Assembly: GCA_030408475.1 (NCBI GenBank)
Contig: JAUHQG010000042.1
Location: 1 to 60,898, forward strand
Reading direction: 5' to 3'
Length of the DNA stretch: 60,898 nucleotides
From: Candidatus Amphrikana amoebophyrae
GTDB taxonomy: Bacteria > Chlamydiota > Chlamydiia > Chlamydiales > JACRBE01
Of the stretch, positions 26,325 through 35,388 are shown in pieces (position 1 is the stretch's first letter; each line of letters begins with the position of its first letter). Under the pieces are notes generated by a model. It made no database searches. It was not told where the DNA came from and saw nothing but the letters and a program-made list of their open reading frames with translations. The translations under genes and the position numbers were made by a program.

Positions 26325-27219
26325 TTTGCCCCATCAAAGCTTTTGTCTCAAAACCTTGATCGGTATGCTCTATTAAATCATGCTCAAATAATATTTTATC
26401 ATGCTCAAATAGCAAGATTAAACTTGATCCTCCAAATGAAAAGTAACCTTTTTCATCCCCCTTTTTATATTCTTTCCCAGGAATATAAGTTTGATGAATA
26501 GATCCTACATATGTCGCTCCAATTTCAATATAGGCAATTGTACCAAAATCTTCGGTTTCTAAAAGAGTAATCACCCGTTTGTTCTGAGATAAATAGTTAA
26601 TATTGCGCTTTAAAGCAATAGGATTCACAGAAAACAAAGGTCCATTAATCAATCTAGGCTCGCCAGGTATACAGTCACATGGGAAATGAAACCTGTGATA
26701 ATCTACAGGAGCCAAGCGGGCTAAAAGCATAGATCCCCAATCAAATCGCTTAATTAACTCTTCATCGCCTCCTAAAAGCTCTTTAAAATTAATTCTTTTT
26801 CCCTTCACCCAAAGATCCGAATGTTCGTAAATGTTTTGCGAAGCTAAATAGCGGCCATCAGCTGGCATCACTAGTACATCTTCATCTTGCACTATTTCAC
26901 GCGCAGAAGGTTTTAATTTTCGGATAAAAAAATCATTAAAAGAGTTAAACGAGTCAACAGGATCCAAAAATTCACTCGAATCGACATTAAACTTTTCAAT
27001 AAAAGGTTTTATTTTAGTGCGTGAAATAGAGGTTTTTTGAATTTTTCCATACCATTTTGATGAAAAAGGGATGCGACAAATAAAGGGCAAAAAAAGTGCA
27101 CCCAATATCTTAGAAAACCAATGGCTTGAGTAGACGCATTTGAGGAAAAAACCGCCGTAAATTTTTTCTTCTTCGATCCGTTTTGTTAGCCTATCAAAAA
27201 TAAGTAGTGATTTCTTCAT
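26299..27219 (-). CDS. psd: phosphatidylserine decarboxylase proenzyme
   Basis: 306 residues. It converts phosphatidylserine to phosphatidylethanolamine at the inner membrane. Visible blocks are NDFFIRKLKPSAR, VMPADGRY, the APVDYHRFHFP motif with the active-site His, NPIALKRNINYL and VGSIHQTYIPG. The self-cleavage site reads FGGSSL, the GGSS variant of the E. coli LGST site, from which the pyruvoyl group forms. It is convergent with nth and divergent from secA. Chlamydia carries psd in the same position. Confidence 0.94.
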   Translation of the reverse strand: MKKSLLIFDRLTKRIEEEKIYGGFFLKCVYSSHWFSKILGALFLPFICRIPFSSKWYGKIQKTSISRTKIKPFIEKFNVDSSEFLDPVDSFNSFNDFFIRKLKPSAREIVQDEDVLVMPADGRYLASQNIYEHSDLWVKGKRINFKELLGGDEELIKRFDWGSMLLARLAPVDYHRFHFPCDCIPGEPRLINGPLFSVNPIALKRNINYLSQNKRVITLLETEDFGTIAYIEIGATYVGSIHQTYIPGKEYKKGDEKGYFSFGGSSLILLFEHDKILFEHDLIEHTDQGFETKALMGQIMALDNHI

Positions 27220-27283
27220 AGAAGTCCTTTTCTAAAACGACATAATTACCTATAATCGACAAAAAAACAAAGGATACTTTTCC

Positions 27284-30190
27284 ATGTCGGCACTTTTTAA
27301 AAGAATTTTTGGCACTGCCCAAACGCGTAAAGTGAAACAATATCAAAAAATTGTTCACAAAATTAATGCTTTTGAAGAGAGCCTAAAGTCTTTGAGTGAC
27401 GATGAACTTCGCTCAAAAACGGCCGAATTTCAAACGCGCTTTGCTAATGGCGAATCTTTAGATAGCATGTTACCAGAAGCTTTTGCTGTTGTAAAAGATA
27501 CTTGTAGAAGACTTGTTGGGACTGAAATCCATGTTTCTGGCTACAACCAAAAATGGGATATGATCCCCTACGATGTTCAACTTGTAGGTGGAATTGCCAT
27601 GCATTTTGGAACTATTGCTGAAATGATGACGGGTGAAGGTAAAACTTTGACTGCCTCTTTACCTCTTTATTTAAGAGCAATGACAAAAAAACCGGTCCAC
27701 TTAGTTACAGTTAATGACTATTTAGCTACTCGTGATTGCGAATGGATAGGCACCATCTTCAAATGGCTTGGACTTAAGGTGTCTGCTTTGACTAATGATA
27801 CTCCTGTTGAAGATCGCGCTAGTGTGTATAAAAGTGATATCGTTTATGGAACAGCTTCAGAATTTGGTTTTGACTATCTACGCGACAATTCTATGGCTCA
27901 AGTGAAAGATGAGCTTGTTCAACGCGGTCACTATTTTGCTATTATAGATGAAGTTGATTCTATTTTAATTGACGAAGCGAGAACTCCCCTTATCATTTCA
28001 GGCCCCATGGCCTCGTCGAATCAAATGTATGATGAGTTAAAAGGATCTGTAGATTCAATTGTAAAACTTCAAAATAACTACTGCAATAAGCTCGCCTCTG
28101 ACGCTCAAAAAAAGCTACAAGAGCTTGGACTCTTTAAATCGAGTGAAGAAGCTGTTGTCATTCCAAAAGATAAGCAAAAAGAAGTGGACAATATTTTTCG
28201 CACACTTTGGCTTCTAGGAAAAGGAACTCCTAAACATAAAACGCTTAAACGGATCAAAGAAAACCCAGATTTAAGAGCTAAATTAGAAGAGTGGGAAACT
28301 AACTTTTACTCAGACCAAAATAAAGAAGAAAAGTTGAAACTTCAAGCTGATCTTTATATGTTGGTAGATGAAAAAGCTTCTGATTACGAATTGACCGATA
28401 AAGGGATTGACGCTTGGGCAAAAGCGAGTCCAGAAACCCAAAGCGATGATTTTGTCATGATCGATTTAGGTGGAGAATATGCTAAAATTGACTCTAATCC
28501 TGAATTATCTGAAAAAGAAAAGCTTGATAAAAAGATTGCCGCGCGCCAATTAGATGCAGTGAGAAAAGAGAGAGCTCACAATGTAAGGCAACTATTTAGA
28601 GCTCATTTGTTAATGGAAAAAGATATCGACTACATTGTTCAAGACAACAAAGTCGTTATTATTGATGAAAATACGGGTAGACCTCAACCGGGTCGCCGTT
28701 TTTCAGATGGGTTACACCAATCTATCGAAGCTAAAGAGGGACTTTCTATTCAAAGTGAATCTCAAACTTACGCCACGATTACTCTTCAAAACTATTTCCG
28801 TATGTACGACGCCTTAGCCGGTATGACAGGGACAGCGATGACTGAAGCTGGCGAGTTTATGGAAATCTATAAAATCGATGTGCTTGATATTCCGACTCAC
28901 CGTAAATGTCAACGGATTGACCATGATGACGTCGTTTACATGACAGAGCGGGAAAAATATAACGCTATTTTAAAAGAGCTTCAAACTGAACATGAAAAAG
29001 GGAGACCTATTTTAATTGGTACAGAATCTGTTGAAGTTTCAGAAAAGCTCTCTCGCATATTAAAAGGGGCTAAGATGCCTCACACTATTTTAAATGCGAA
29101 AAACCACGCTAAAGAGGCTGAAATTATTGCTGCTGCTGGGAAAAGAGGGGCTATTACCGTGGCAACCAACATGGCCGGTCGAGGAACAGACATTAAACTT
29201 GAACAAGGTGTTAATGAGCTTGGTGGTTTATTAGTTATCGGAACAACAAGGCACCACTCAAGACGAATTGACCGACAGCTTCGAGGCCGATCAGCTCGTC
29301 AAGGTGATCCTGGAGCCTCAAAATTCTTTGTCTCCTTTGAAGATTCACTGATGAGACTTTTTGCCTCTCCAAAAATTACAGCTATATTGCAACGATTTAG
29401 ACCAGAAGAAGGTGAAGCTATTTCCGCCTCCATTTTAAATAAATCGATTGAAACAGCTCAAAAGCGAATTGAGCAACGCAATTATTCAATGCGAAAACAC
29501 ACTCTAGAGTATGATGATGTGATGAATAAGCAGCGTCAAGAAGCTTACGCTTTTAGATCTACCATATTACATGAAGAAGACCCTCTATTAATCGCATATG
29601 ATGTACTAGAAGGACTTGTAAGTCAAAAAGCAGCATTATACTTAGCAAGCCGCGATACAGATGGTGGCTGGAACCCTCTTGGCTTTAGAGATTGGTTAAA
29701 CGAACACTTTCCTATCACATTCCCTCAAGAAGTGTTTGAGAGTGACCACCAATCTGGCGAAGAATTAGAACAAAAGATTACATCTGCTATTATGTCCGCA
29801 TTTAAGAAAAAACTTGAAGTTGAAGCTCAACTGATAGCAGCGATTCAGGAGATGAGTAAAAGAGAAGTGGCACCACTTTCTGTTTTACGCGGTGTTGTGA
29901 GCAACTTATTAATTAAATCGTTTGATTCATTTTGGCAAGAACATTTGCTTGCTATTGATAACTTACGAACAGAAGTTTCAATGAGAGTAGTTGGGCAAAA
30001 AGATCCCTTAATGGAGTTTAAGCATGAGGCTTTCGCTTTATTTGATCGCTTCAGCGTCAATTTGAAAACAGAAATTGCCCATGCACTATTTGGATTTGAA
30101 ATGGTCTTACCTCAAACAGATGAAATCAAACAAACGATAGAAAGATTGCAGGCTAAAAAAAGCCCTAGTAAGACTTTTATCATAGATTAA
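27284..30190 (+). CDS. secA: preprotein translocase ATPase SecA
   Basis: 968 residues, somewhat longer than E. coli SecA (901). It drives secretion through SecYEG. Walker A is MTGEGKT, Walker B/DEAD box is IIDEVDSILIDEARTPLIISG. GMTGTAMTEA and NMAGRGTDIKL belong to NBD2, with RIDRQLRGRSARQGD following. An insertion of about 100 residues after the first DEVD box (about 240-370) is chlamydia-like. The C-terminal zinc/SecB-binding motif is absent (it ends KSPSKTFIID). It is followed by a strong hairpin terminator. Confidence 0.97.
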   Translation: MSALFKRIFGTAQTRKVKQYQKIVHKINAFEESLKSLSDDELRSKTAEFQTRFANGESLDSMLPEAFAVVKDTCRRLVGTEIHVSGYNQKWDMIPYDVQLVGGIAMHFGTIAEMMTGEGKTLTASLPLYLRAMTKKPVHLVTVNDYLATRDCEWIGTIFKWLGLKVSALTNDTPVEDRASVYKSDIVYGTASEFGFDYLRDNSMAQVKDELVQRGHYFAIIDEVDSILIDEARTPLIISGPMASSNQMYDELKGSVDSIVKLQNNYCNKLASDAQKKLQELGLFKSSEEAVVIPKDKQKEVDNIFRTLWLLGKGTPKHKTLKRIKENPDLRAKLEEWETNFYSDQNKEEKLKLQADLYMLVDEKASDYELTDKGIDAWAKASPETQSDDFVMIDLGGEYAKIDSNPELSEKEKLDKKIAARQLDAVRKERAHNVRQLFRAHLLMEKDIDYIVQDNKVVIIDENTGRPQPGRRFSDGLHQSIEAKEGLSIQSESQTYATITLQNYFRMYDALAGMTGTAMTEAGEFMEIYKIDVLDIPTHRKCQRIDHDDVVYMTEREKYNAILKELQTEHEKGRPILIGTESVEVSEKLSRILKGAKMPHTILNAKNHAKEAEIIAAAGKRGAITVATNMAGRGTDIKLEQGVNELGGLLVIGTTRHHSRRIDRQLRGRSARQGDPGASKFFVSFEDSLMRLFASPKITAILQRFRPEEGEAISASILNKSIETAQKRIEQRNYSMRKHTLEYDDVMNKQRQEAYAFRSTILHEEDPLLIAYDVLEGLVSQKAALYLASRDTDGGWNPLGFRDWLNEHFPITFPQEVFESDHQSGEELEQKITSAIMSAFKKKLEVEAQLIAAIQEMSKREVAPLSVLRGVVSNLLIKSFDSFWQEHLLAIDNLRTEVSMRVVGQKDPLMEFKHEAFALFDRFSVNLKTEIAHALFGFEMVLPQTDEIKQTIERLQAKKSPSKTFIID

Positions 30191-30222
30191 ATTTCTCTAT
30201 TGGAAATACATAGTCAAAAAGC

Positions 30223-30246
30223 GAAGGGTATGGTAACATACCCTTC
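30223..30246 (+). terminator. strong hairpin downstream of secA
   Basis: GAAGGGTATG and CATACCCTTC form a perfect ten-base stem with tetraloop GTAA, about 33 bases past the secA stop. The following TAAATAGTT is only partly T-rich, but the stem is stable enough to end transcription. Confidence 0.7.
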
Positions 30247-30276
30247 TAAATAGTTGTGTATGCTGGAAAAATCTGA

Positions 30277-31092
30277 ATGTTAAAACCTTATATTCAAGGG
30301 TTACCTCCATATGCTGATCGCTTCCTTACTTGGGGAGCTGCGGCAACCCTTTTGTCAATTTCTAATTCCAGATTTAGCCATCTATTAATTCCCACCTGCG
30401 CAAAACGTTTAGATCCTTGGCAATTAGGAGTTGTAGTTGGAGCTTTTTCAGCAGTACAGTTTATTTTTAAGCTATTTGCTTGTGATCATCCCGTTTCAAG
30501 ACTTTTTAATTCCTCTATTGTTGAACATCTTGTTCATATCCCCTCAGCTTATCCTGTAGCCGAACTTGTATCTTCATATTTCTTTGGAGTCTTTTTAATA
30601 AAATCGCCAATAGTAAGATATAGTATGATCACATTTGGAATACTCAATCAAACACTGGGTACACTTATTACTATTGAAAGAGCCAAAACAGCCATCAACT
30701 GGCACTCTTTCAAACATACTAATCCTCTAGAGAGTGAAAAATATGATCCGATTCGTCCTGAAAGTCTAAAACAAACTCTTAGAGAAAACCCTCACGCCTT
30801 AAATTGTGCCCCATACACATTTACGAGAGAAGGTAAAGATTTTCATATAGTTTTAGAGCTTATTCCTCAAAATGATGGCAGTCAAAAGCCAGATCTATTT
30901 AAGATTCATATCTCTTTAGACAGCTTCAAAAAACTCAAACAATTTCATAATGGATTAGAAGCTTTTAAAGATTGCTTAATACGTTACTATAACCAAACAG
31001 CTAAAGCAGAAATGCTAGATAAAACAAACTTGATTTTTCAACATCATGCTGAGGCACACTGTTTGCCTGATCCAGACACTCATTCTCTATAA
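30277..31092 (+). CDS. membrane protein of unknown function
   Basis: 271 residues. The first about 150 hold three to four hydrophobic segments (LTWGAAATLLSISNS; PWQLGVVVGAFSAVQFIFKLF; AELVSSYFFGVFLI; MITFGILNQTLGTLI). The rest is soluble, with a predicted beta/alpha part (FTREGKDFHIVLELIPQN, then LFKIHISLDSFKKLKQF). No known family is recognised. Membrane-plus-soluble architecture and the lack of a signal peptide leave open an inclusion-membrane or inner-membrane role. It sits among other small unknown genes between secA and the lipA cluster. Confidence 0.7.
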   Translation: MLKPYIQGLPPYADRFLTWGAAATLLSISNSRFSHLLIPTCAKRLDPWQLGVVVGAFSAVQFIFKLFACDHPVSRLFNSSIVEHLVHIPSAYPVAELVSSYFFGVFLIKSPIVRYSMITFGILNQTLGTLITIERAKTAINWHSFKHTNPLESEKYDPIRPESLKQTLRENPHALNCAPYTFTREGKDFHIVLELIPQNDGSQKPDLFKIHISLDSFKKLKQFHNGLEAFKDCLIRYYNQTAKAEMLDKTNLIFQHHAEAHCLPDPDTHSL

Positions 31093-31159
31093 CTACCATA
31101 AGTCACTTACAACTAACCAGATGCAATTCAATTAATTGTTTTTTTATTCGACTATTAGC

Positions 31160-31188
31160 TTTAAAAAAACTAACTTTTTAGGTATAAT
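31160..31188 (+). promoter_or_regulatory. promoter for the gene at 31208
   Basis: TATAAT (31183-31188) is a perfect -10. TTTAAA-like bases lie about 17 upstream as a weak -35. The start site would fall near 31195, only about 13 bases before the ATG at 31208. It rules out longer N-terminal forms of that gene. Confidence 0.5.
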
Positions 31189-31207
31189 ATTTTTTTATGG
31201 GAGTTTT

Positions 31208-31945
31208 ATGGGAAATATACCAAAAGTATTAGTAGAGCAGCCAACAGTAATAATTCAACCAGCAAGAAATATTGTAGTCAATGCGCTATCAAAGTTAAAC
31301 TTAAAAGTTACAGCGGCTGTTGTAGGTGTGATCTTATTTATAGCTGCAATCTATGCCTATTTTAACAATAAACCTAATCGAATCCGACCCAGACCACCTG
31401 TCAGCAGCCCCAATGTGCCAATCAGTCCTACACCTACTAGAACCAGACCACCTGCCAGCAGCTCCAATGTGCCAACTAGGACTACTCAGCCTCAATTTAA
31501 TTCTTCAAAATTTATGTTGGCTTCAAATATTGGTTATATAGTTAGGGGTATATCAGTTAAACCTAAGTCTGTTGAAGCATCATTTCATACCTTTTTTATA
31601 TATGATGGAAAGCGAGTAGATTGCAAAATATTCTACCATCCAAAAGAGCGTCATCAATTTCATTTTGTGAAGCCAGATGGATCCTATATCTTTATAGGAA
31701 ACTCTCCGTATCAAGCCGTTCATGATAGTGGAGAGAAAAAAGTGGATATTTATATCAATAAAGAAGGCATTACATGTGAAGCGCTTAGAAACGCGATCAT
31801 GGATCACTGGTCCTCTCTATTACAACGTGAAGGCTTTAAAGAAGGAAACATATTATTTTATACTTTAGATGAAGCTGAAAGAAATAGGATCCAAACGTAC
31901 CAAGCCACAATGATGATCCACCAGCAAATTCTTTCTTTAGATTAA
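31208..31945 (+). CDS. membrane-anchored protein with proline repeats, unknown function
   Basis: About 245 residues. A short N-terminal part is followed by one transmembrane helix (AAVVGVILFIAAIYAYF). A linker then repeats the unit R-P-P-(V/A)-S-S-(P/S)-N-V-P about twice (encoded near 31391-31480), with a Pro/Thr spacer. The C-terminal domain of about 140 residues mixes beta strands and helices (FMLASNIGYIVRGISVKPKS, then CEALRNAIMDHWSSLL). The start at 31208 is chosen because the perfect -10 box lies just upstream and GGAG precedes it. It recalls bitopic surface or secretion-linked proteins, but no family is recognised. Confidence 0.7.
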   Translation: MGNIPKVLVEQPTVIIQPARNIVVNALSKLNLKVTAAVVGVILFIAAIYAYFNNKPNRIRPRPPVSSPNVPISPTPTRTRPPASSSNVPTRTTQPQFNSSKFMLASNIGYIVRGISVKPKSVEASFHTFFIYDGKRVDCKIFYHPKERHQFHFVKPDGSYIFIGNSPYQAVHDSGEKKVDIYINKEGITCEALRNAIMDHWSSLLQREGFKEGNILFYTLDEAERNRIQTYQATMMIHQQILSLD

Positions 31946-31956
31946 AAAGCAAAAAC

Positions 31957-32604
31957 TTATGCGCTTGTTATTTTTTCTCTGACTGAATACCATCCAAAAC
32001 CAAGAAGGGGCAAGGCTACTAAGCAATATAGATACCAGTTTTTAGCTCTCCATTCCAAAGTTAGATGACCATCGGTTGAAAAAAACAGCAAAAGTAAACC
32101 AATAGCAAATAATTGAGCTCCTAAAGAGAGAAATAAAACAGACAGAGTTTCTTTTTTAGCAGAATTAGCTACCTTCTTTGGCTTAGGCAAATCTTGAGTA
32201 CGAGGTTCCTCTGGCGCTTGAGCTTTTACCGTTTCTCTTTCTTTATTTACAGTTTTAAAAGTTGGAGGTTTGAACGCAAATTTTGACTTTTTTTGCTCCA
32301 TTTCATTTTGAGCAAACTGATTTTTATGGGCTGCAAAAGGATCATTTACATTTGATTGTGGAGTGGACTGTTTCAACTTAATATCGCGCTCTAAAGAATA
32401 TGGAGGGGCATATGGGGGGGCAAATCTATCTTCAATCCCCTCTTGCTCGCTAGCTATTGCCATAGCCTCTTGCAACTCTTCTTGCTCTTTAGATTCACGA
32501 ACACAATCCATAACGCTTTGACCACAATAAGGGCAATTAGCCGCTTCCATAGGGATATTTCCATCACAAAATTGGCACATTTTAGTGCGATCCATCTCTT
32601 CCAT
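31957..32604 (-). CDS. zinc-ribbon membrane protein, unknown function
   Basis: 215 residues. The N-terminus has a zinc ribbon, C-x2-C (CQFC) and C-x2-C (CPYC) separated by ten residues. A long Gln/Glu/Lys-rich disordered middle follows. Two C-terminal membrane helices come last (SVLFLSLGAQLFAIGLLLLFF and YLYCLVALPLLGFGWY). The architecture, ribbon plus tail anchors, suggests a regulatory or scaffold protein at the inner membrane. GAGG precedes the ATG on the minus strand. It is convergent with the gene ending at 31945. Confidence 0.75.
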   Translation of the reverse strand: MEEMDRTKMCQFCDGNIPMEAANCPYCGQSVMDCVRESKEQEELQEAMAIASEQEGIEDRFAPPYAPPYSLERDIKLKQSTPQSNVNDPFAAHKNQFAQNEMEQKKSKFAFKPPTFKTVNKERETVKAQAPEEPRTQDLPKPKKVANSAKKETLSVLFLSLGAQLFAIGLLLLFFSTDGHLTLEWRAKNWYLYCLVALPLLGFGWYSVREKITSA

Positions 32605-32831
32605 AACAGCCTCACAATCATTTTAGGACACTTGCAATGGTCCCATTAAAAATAAAAACTTATCATAGAAAGCTTTTCTAACTCAAGTTGTATATGAAGG
32701 AGGTTGAAAATAGGCTTTTGAAGTTGCGTTTCTAAATCAAAAGAATAGAAAAAGTTTTAATAATAAAGCCGAATTTTCTTTACAATAAACCTAACTAACT
32801 ATAAACTGTTTCTTTATCTTAGGAGGATTTT

Positions 32832-33503
32832 ATGGTGACATCTATATCAAATGCAGTCATTAATTATACGCAGGCCAATGTGCCTAAATTTATCCACGAA
32901 CATGCAACTGCAGTCGTATCAGCTATCGCACTTGGAGCGCTCACAATACTGGGTTCATTGTACAAAAACTGCCATACGCAATTAAAAAATTTACAAGCAA
33001 GTATACAAAAATCACAGACTGCACTACCTCGCCCTTTGATTCTTAAAGAATTGCAAGACACAATAAACGAATTCAACAATCGGGGACTAACTGAAAGAGT
33101 TAGAGCAGTAAAATTAGTTGAATTTCAGCATAATGGTGAATTATATCGAGTTGTTACAGAATTCAAACCAAAAGGAATTTTTTATCAAACCGATCCTCAT
33201 GACACAAATCAAGAACTTCCACAAGAAAAAATTACAACTTATAAACGTCATGGAATTTTCCCAGAATTAGGGACCCCATATGAAATTAAGAGAAATCTCA
33301 TTTATACCAATATAAATATAAAAGTTTATTGTAAAGAAGAAGATTTTCAAGCGATCAAAAAAAGAATCTATGATGAAGAATCTCAATTATTAACGATCGC
33401 CGAAGAAATTTTGATTACACGTCAAGAACCCACGCGAGATATATATCTGAACGATCACTATATTTCACGAAAAAGTTTTGCAGCTGAAGGTGCGTATGAC
33501 TAA
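32832..33503 (+). CDS. small membrane-anchored protein, unknown function
   Basis: 223 residues. The first 40 include one hydrophobic helix (ATAVVSAIALGALTILGSLY). A coil (HTQLKNLQASIQKSQTALPR) and a mixed alpha/beta domain follow (LVEFQHNGELYRVVTEFKPK, then INIKVYCKEEDFQAIKKR). The layout resembles the gene at 31208: N-terminal anchor, then a soluble domain with a FKPK/VKPK stretch, but I cannot prove they are paralogues. AGGAGGATTTT lies before the ATG, a very strong ribosome site. It is convergent with the HEAT-like gene, with a hairpin between. Confidence 0.7.
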   Translation: MVTSISNAVINYTQANVPKFIHEHATAVVSAIALGALTILGSLYKNCHTQLKNLQASIQKSQTALPRPLILKELQDTINEFNNRGLTERVRAVKLVEFQHNGELYRVVTEFKPKGIFYQTDPHDTNQELPQEKITTYKRHGIFPELGTPYEIKRNLIYTNINIKVYCKEEDFQAIKKRIYDEESQLLTIAEEILITRQEPTRDIYLNDHYISRKSFAAEGAYD

Positions 33504-33528
33504 GAAGATAGCTAAAACCAATCAATTA

Positions 33529-33558
33529 AAATAAGCGATTCTCTTGAGTTGCTTATTT
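33529..33558. terminator. bidirectional hairpin between convergent genes
   Basis: AAATAAGC and GCTTATTT form an eight-base stem with a 14-base loop between the convergent genes ending at 33503 (plus) and 33557 (minus). It has A and T runs on both sides, so it could stop transcripts from both directions. Confidence 0.5.
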
Positions 33559-34456
33559 ACTTCCAATGATTAATCACAACTTCAATTTCATTTTTAAGAT
33601 GCTTTTTTAGCCCTTCTCTTTTAAGCAATGCCTTGAATCGGTTTCTATCTTTTTCTTCTATAAGGCCACTGCAGGCAAAGATAAGGTAATTGACGAAACC
33701 TTCGTGCTGCCACACTTGCTCTTCTTCTAAAATAGCGATCGCTGTTAAAGCGACATCTAGATCATCTTCTAAAGAAGAGAGTGCAATGATCGCATTTTCA
33801 TTCTCTTTAGTGTAGGGCTTTGATGTTAGCCTAGAGACTAAAAACTTTTTTGATTTGTCACCGAATGAAGTAAGCGCTTTAATCACCTCTTCATCGGTAA
33901 AGAAATTGTCTTGACCAAGAGCTGAAAAAAGAAATGGGATAGAAGTTTCATCTTGAATTAGAGCGAGAGCTTTAGCTGCAAATATAGGAGATCTTCCATA
34001 GCCAGGAAAAAGAGGATCATAAAAATTATCTGAGGCAATCAAATTAAGCAAAAGCTTGGTTGATTCCTTACCAAAAACTACAAGCTTATCAATTTCATCT
34101 TGGGGCAGCTCTTCTTCTGATAAAATAAGATCACTGATTAATCTAGGAACTGTCTCTTCGCCCCCTTTTTCATAAATAGATCTTAAATCATGATACAGTT
34201 TTTTCGACCGCTCTACCATTTGCCGATCTGGCATGGGCATGAGCAATTCAGATAAATTATCCTCTGAAACATCTTGTTGTAACTTTAATTGCTTGATGCG
34301 GTTCAATTCAAAATCGGGATGAACACCAACCCCTTTTTGTTCATAATATTCAAGCATCACATCGAAGTTACCTCCAAAGTGAGCATCTCGGTGCATCAAA
34401 ACTTCTAAGTCTTGAGCGTCTAATAGGGGTATACCCAAAAATTCATCATCATCCAT
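33557..34456 (-). CDS. HEAT-repeat-like acidic protein, unknown function
   Basis: 299 residues, acidic, without membrane segments or signal peptide. The second half looks like tandem helical repeats (IFAAKALALIQDETSIPFLFSAL and EVIKALTSFGDKSKKFL, then IALSSLEDDLDVALTAIAIL), typical of HEAT/PBS-lyase scaffolds. I assign no enzyme activity. It overlaps the end of lipA by eight bases, so it is translated with lipA and lpdA, and could assist lipoylation or a dehydrogenase complex. That link is positional only. Confidence 0.72.
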   Translation of the reverse strand: MDDDEFLGIPLLDAQDLEVLMHRDAHFGGNFDVMLEYYEQKGVGVHPDFELNRIKQLKLQQDVSEDNLSELLMPMPDRQMVERSKKLYHDLRSIYEKGGEETVPRLISDLILSEEELPQDEIDKLVVFGKESTKLLLNLIASDNFYDPLFPGYGRSPIFAAKALALIQDETSIPFLFSALGQDNFFTDEEVIKALTSFGDKSKKFLVSRLTSKPYTKENENAIIALSSLEDDLDVALTAIAILEEEQVWQHEGFVNYLIFACSGLIEEKDRNRFKALLKREGLKKHLKNEIEVVINHWK

Positions 34457-35381
34457 TAATCGTCTTCAGTAATTTTTCAGCGTTATAACTTGATCTAACA
34501 AAAGGGCCACAATACATATGCTTGAGGCCAATTTTATTGCCATAATCTTCATATTTTTTAAATTGCTCAGGCGTCACAAACTCTTTCACATTGGCCCTAT
34601 CGCGCGAAGCTTGTAAATATTGACCAATCGTAATGATATCGCAACCGATTGCTTTCAAATCGTCAATCGTTTCAAACACTTCCGTTTCACTCTCGCCAAA
34701 ACCGACCATAATACCTGATTTGACAAGTGCCTTTGAATTTTGCTTAAAGTAGCTTAGCACAGAGAGGGTTCGCTCATATTCAGCCCGATTTCTCACTCTT
34801 GGAGTTAATCTTCTCACCGTTTCAATATTGTGATTCAAAATTTCAACAGGTTCGCTTAAAAATAGATCGATAGAATCTGTCTTGCCATCAAAATCTGATG
34901 TTAAAAATTCTAGCGTGGCATGGGGCACTTGTTTTCTAAGAGCTTGAATAATTTTAACTAAGTGGTTGGCTCCTCCATCTTCTAAATCATCACGAGCCAC
35001 CATAGTGATCACGATATGATTTAGCTTTAAATCCTTAACACACTTTGCAATTCTATCTGGTTCTTGAGGATCTGGCTTTACAGGCGTTTTAGAAAAGTCT
35101 ATATCACAAAATCCGCACTGCCTTGTGCAAGCATCCCCTAAGACTAAAAAAGTGGCTGTATGCTTGGAATAACATTCAAATCGATTGGGACATTTCGCTT
35201 CTTCACAAACAGTAGAGAGCTTATGTTTTTTTAATATTTCATTCGTTTCAAAGAGGTTATCCCCTTTTGGCAAGGGGCGGTGAAGCCATTTTGGAAATCG
35301 CCCCAGATTTTGTCCTTTTTGAGGATTTTCTGGAAGGCGATTTGGCCTTTTTACTTTTGGAGTAGCGTCAAAAACGTCCAT
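34449..35381 (-). CDS. lipA: lipoyl synthase
   Basis: 310 residues. LipA is a radical SAM enzyme that inserts two sulfurs into octanoyl-protein to make lipoyl groups. The auxiliary cluster motif is CEEAKCPNRFEC, the radical SAM motif is CTRQCGFCDI, and the C-terminal RSSY with its Ser ligand is present (FVRSSYNAE). Length and motif spacing are normal. It lies seven bases downstream of lpdA on the same strand, a pairing also found in Chlamydia, so lipoate is made beside the dehydrogenase that uses it. Confidence 0.96.
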   Translation of the reverse strand: MDVFDATPKVKRPNRLPENPQKGQNLGRFPKWLHRPLPKGDNLFETNEILKKHKLSTVCEEAKCPNRFECYSKHTATFLVLGDACTRQCGFCDIDFSKTPVKPDPQEPDRIAKCVKDLKLNHIVITMVARDDLEDGGANHLVKIIQALRKQVPHATLEFLTSDFDGKTDSIDLFLSEPVEILNHNIETVRRLTPRVRNRAEYERTLSVLSYFKQNSKALVKSGIMVGFGESETEVFETIDDLKAIGCDIITIGQYLQASRDRANVKEFVTPEQFKKYEDYGNKIGLKHMYCGPFVRSSYNAEKLLKTING

Positions 35382-35388
35382 TTAAAAC

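Noticed and set aside
31376-31490. CRISPR-like short repeats
   Set aside because: The repeated unit is a coding proline linker present about twice, without spacers. No CRISPR array or cas gene is seen anywhere in the window.
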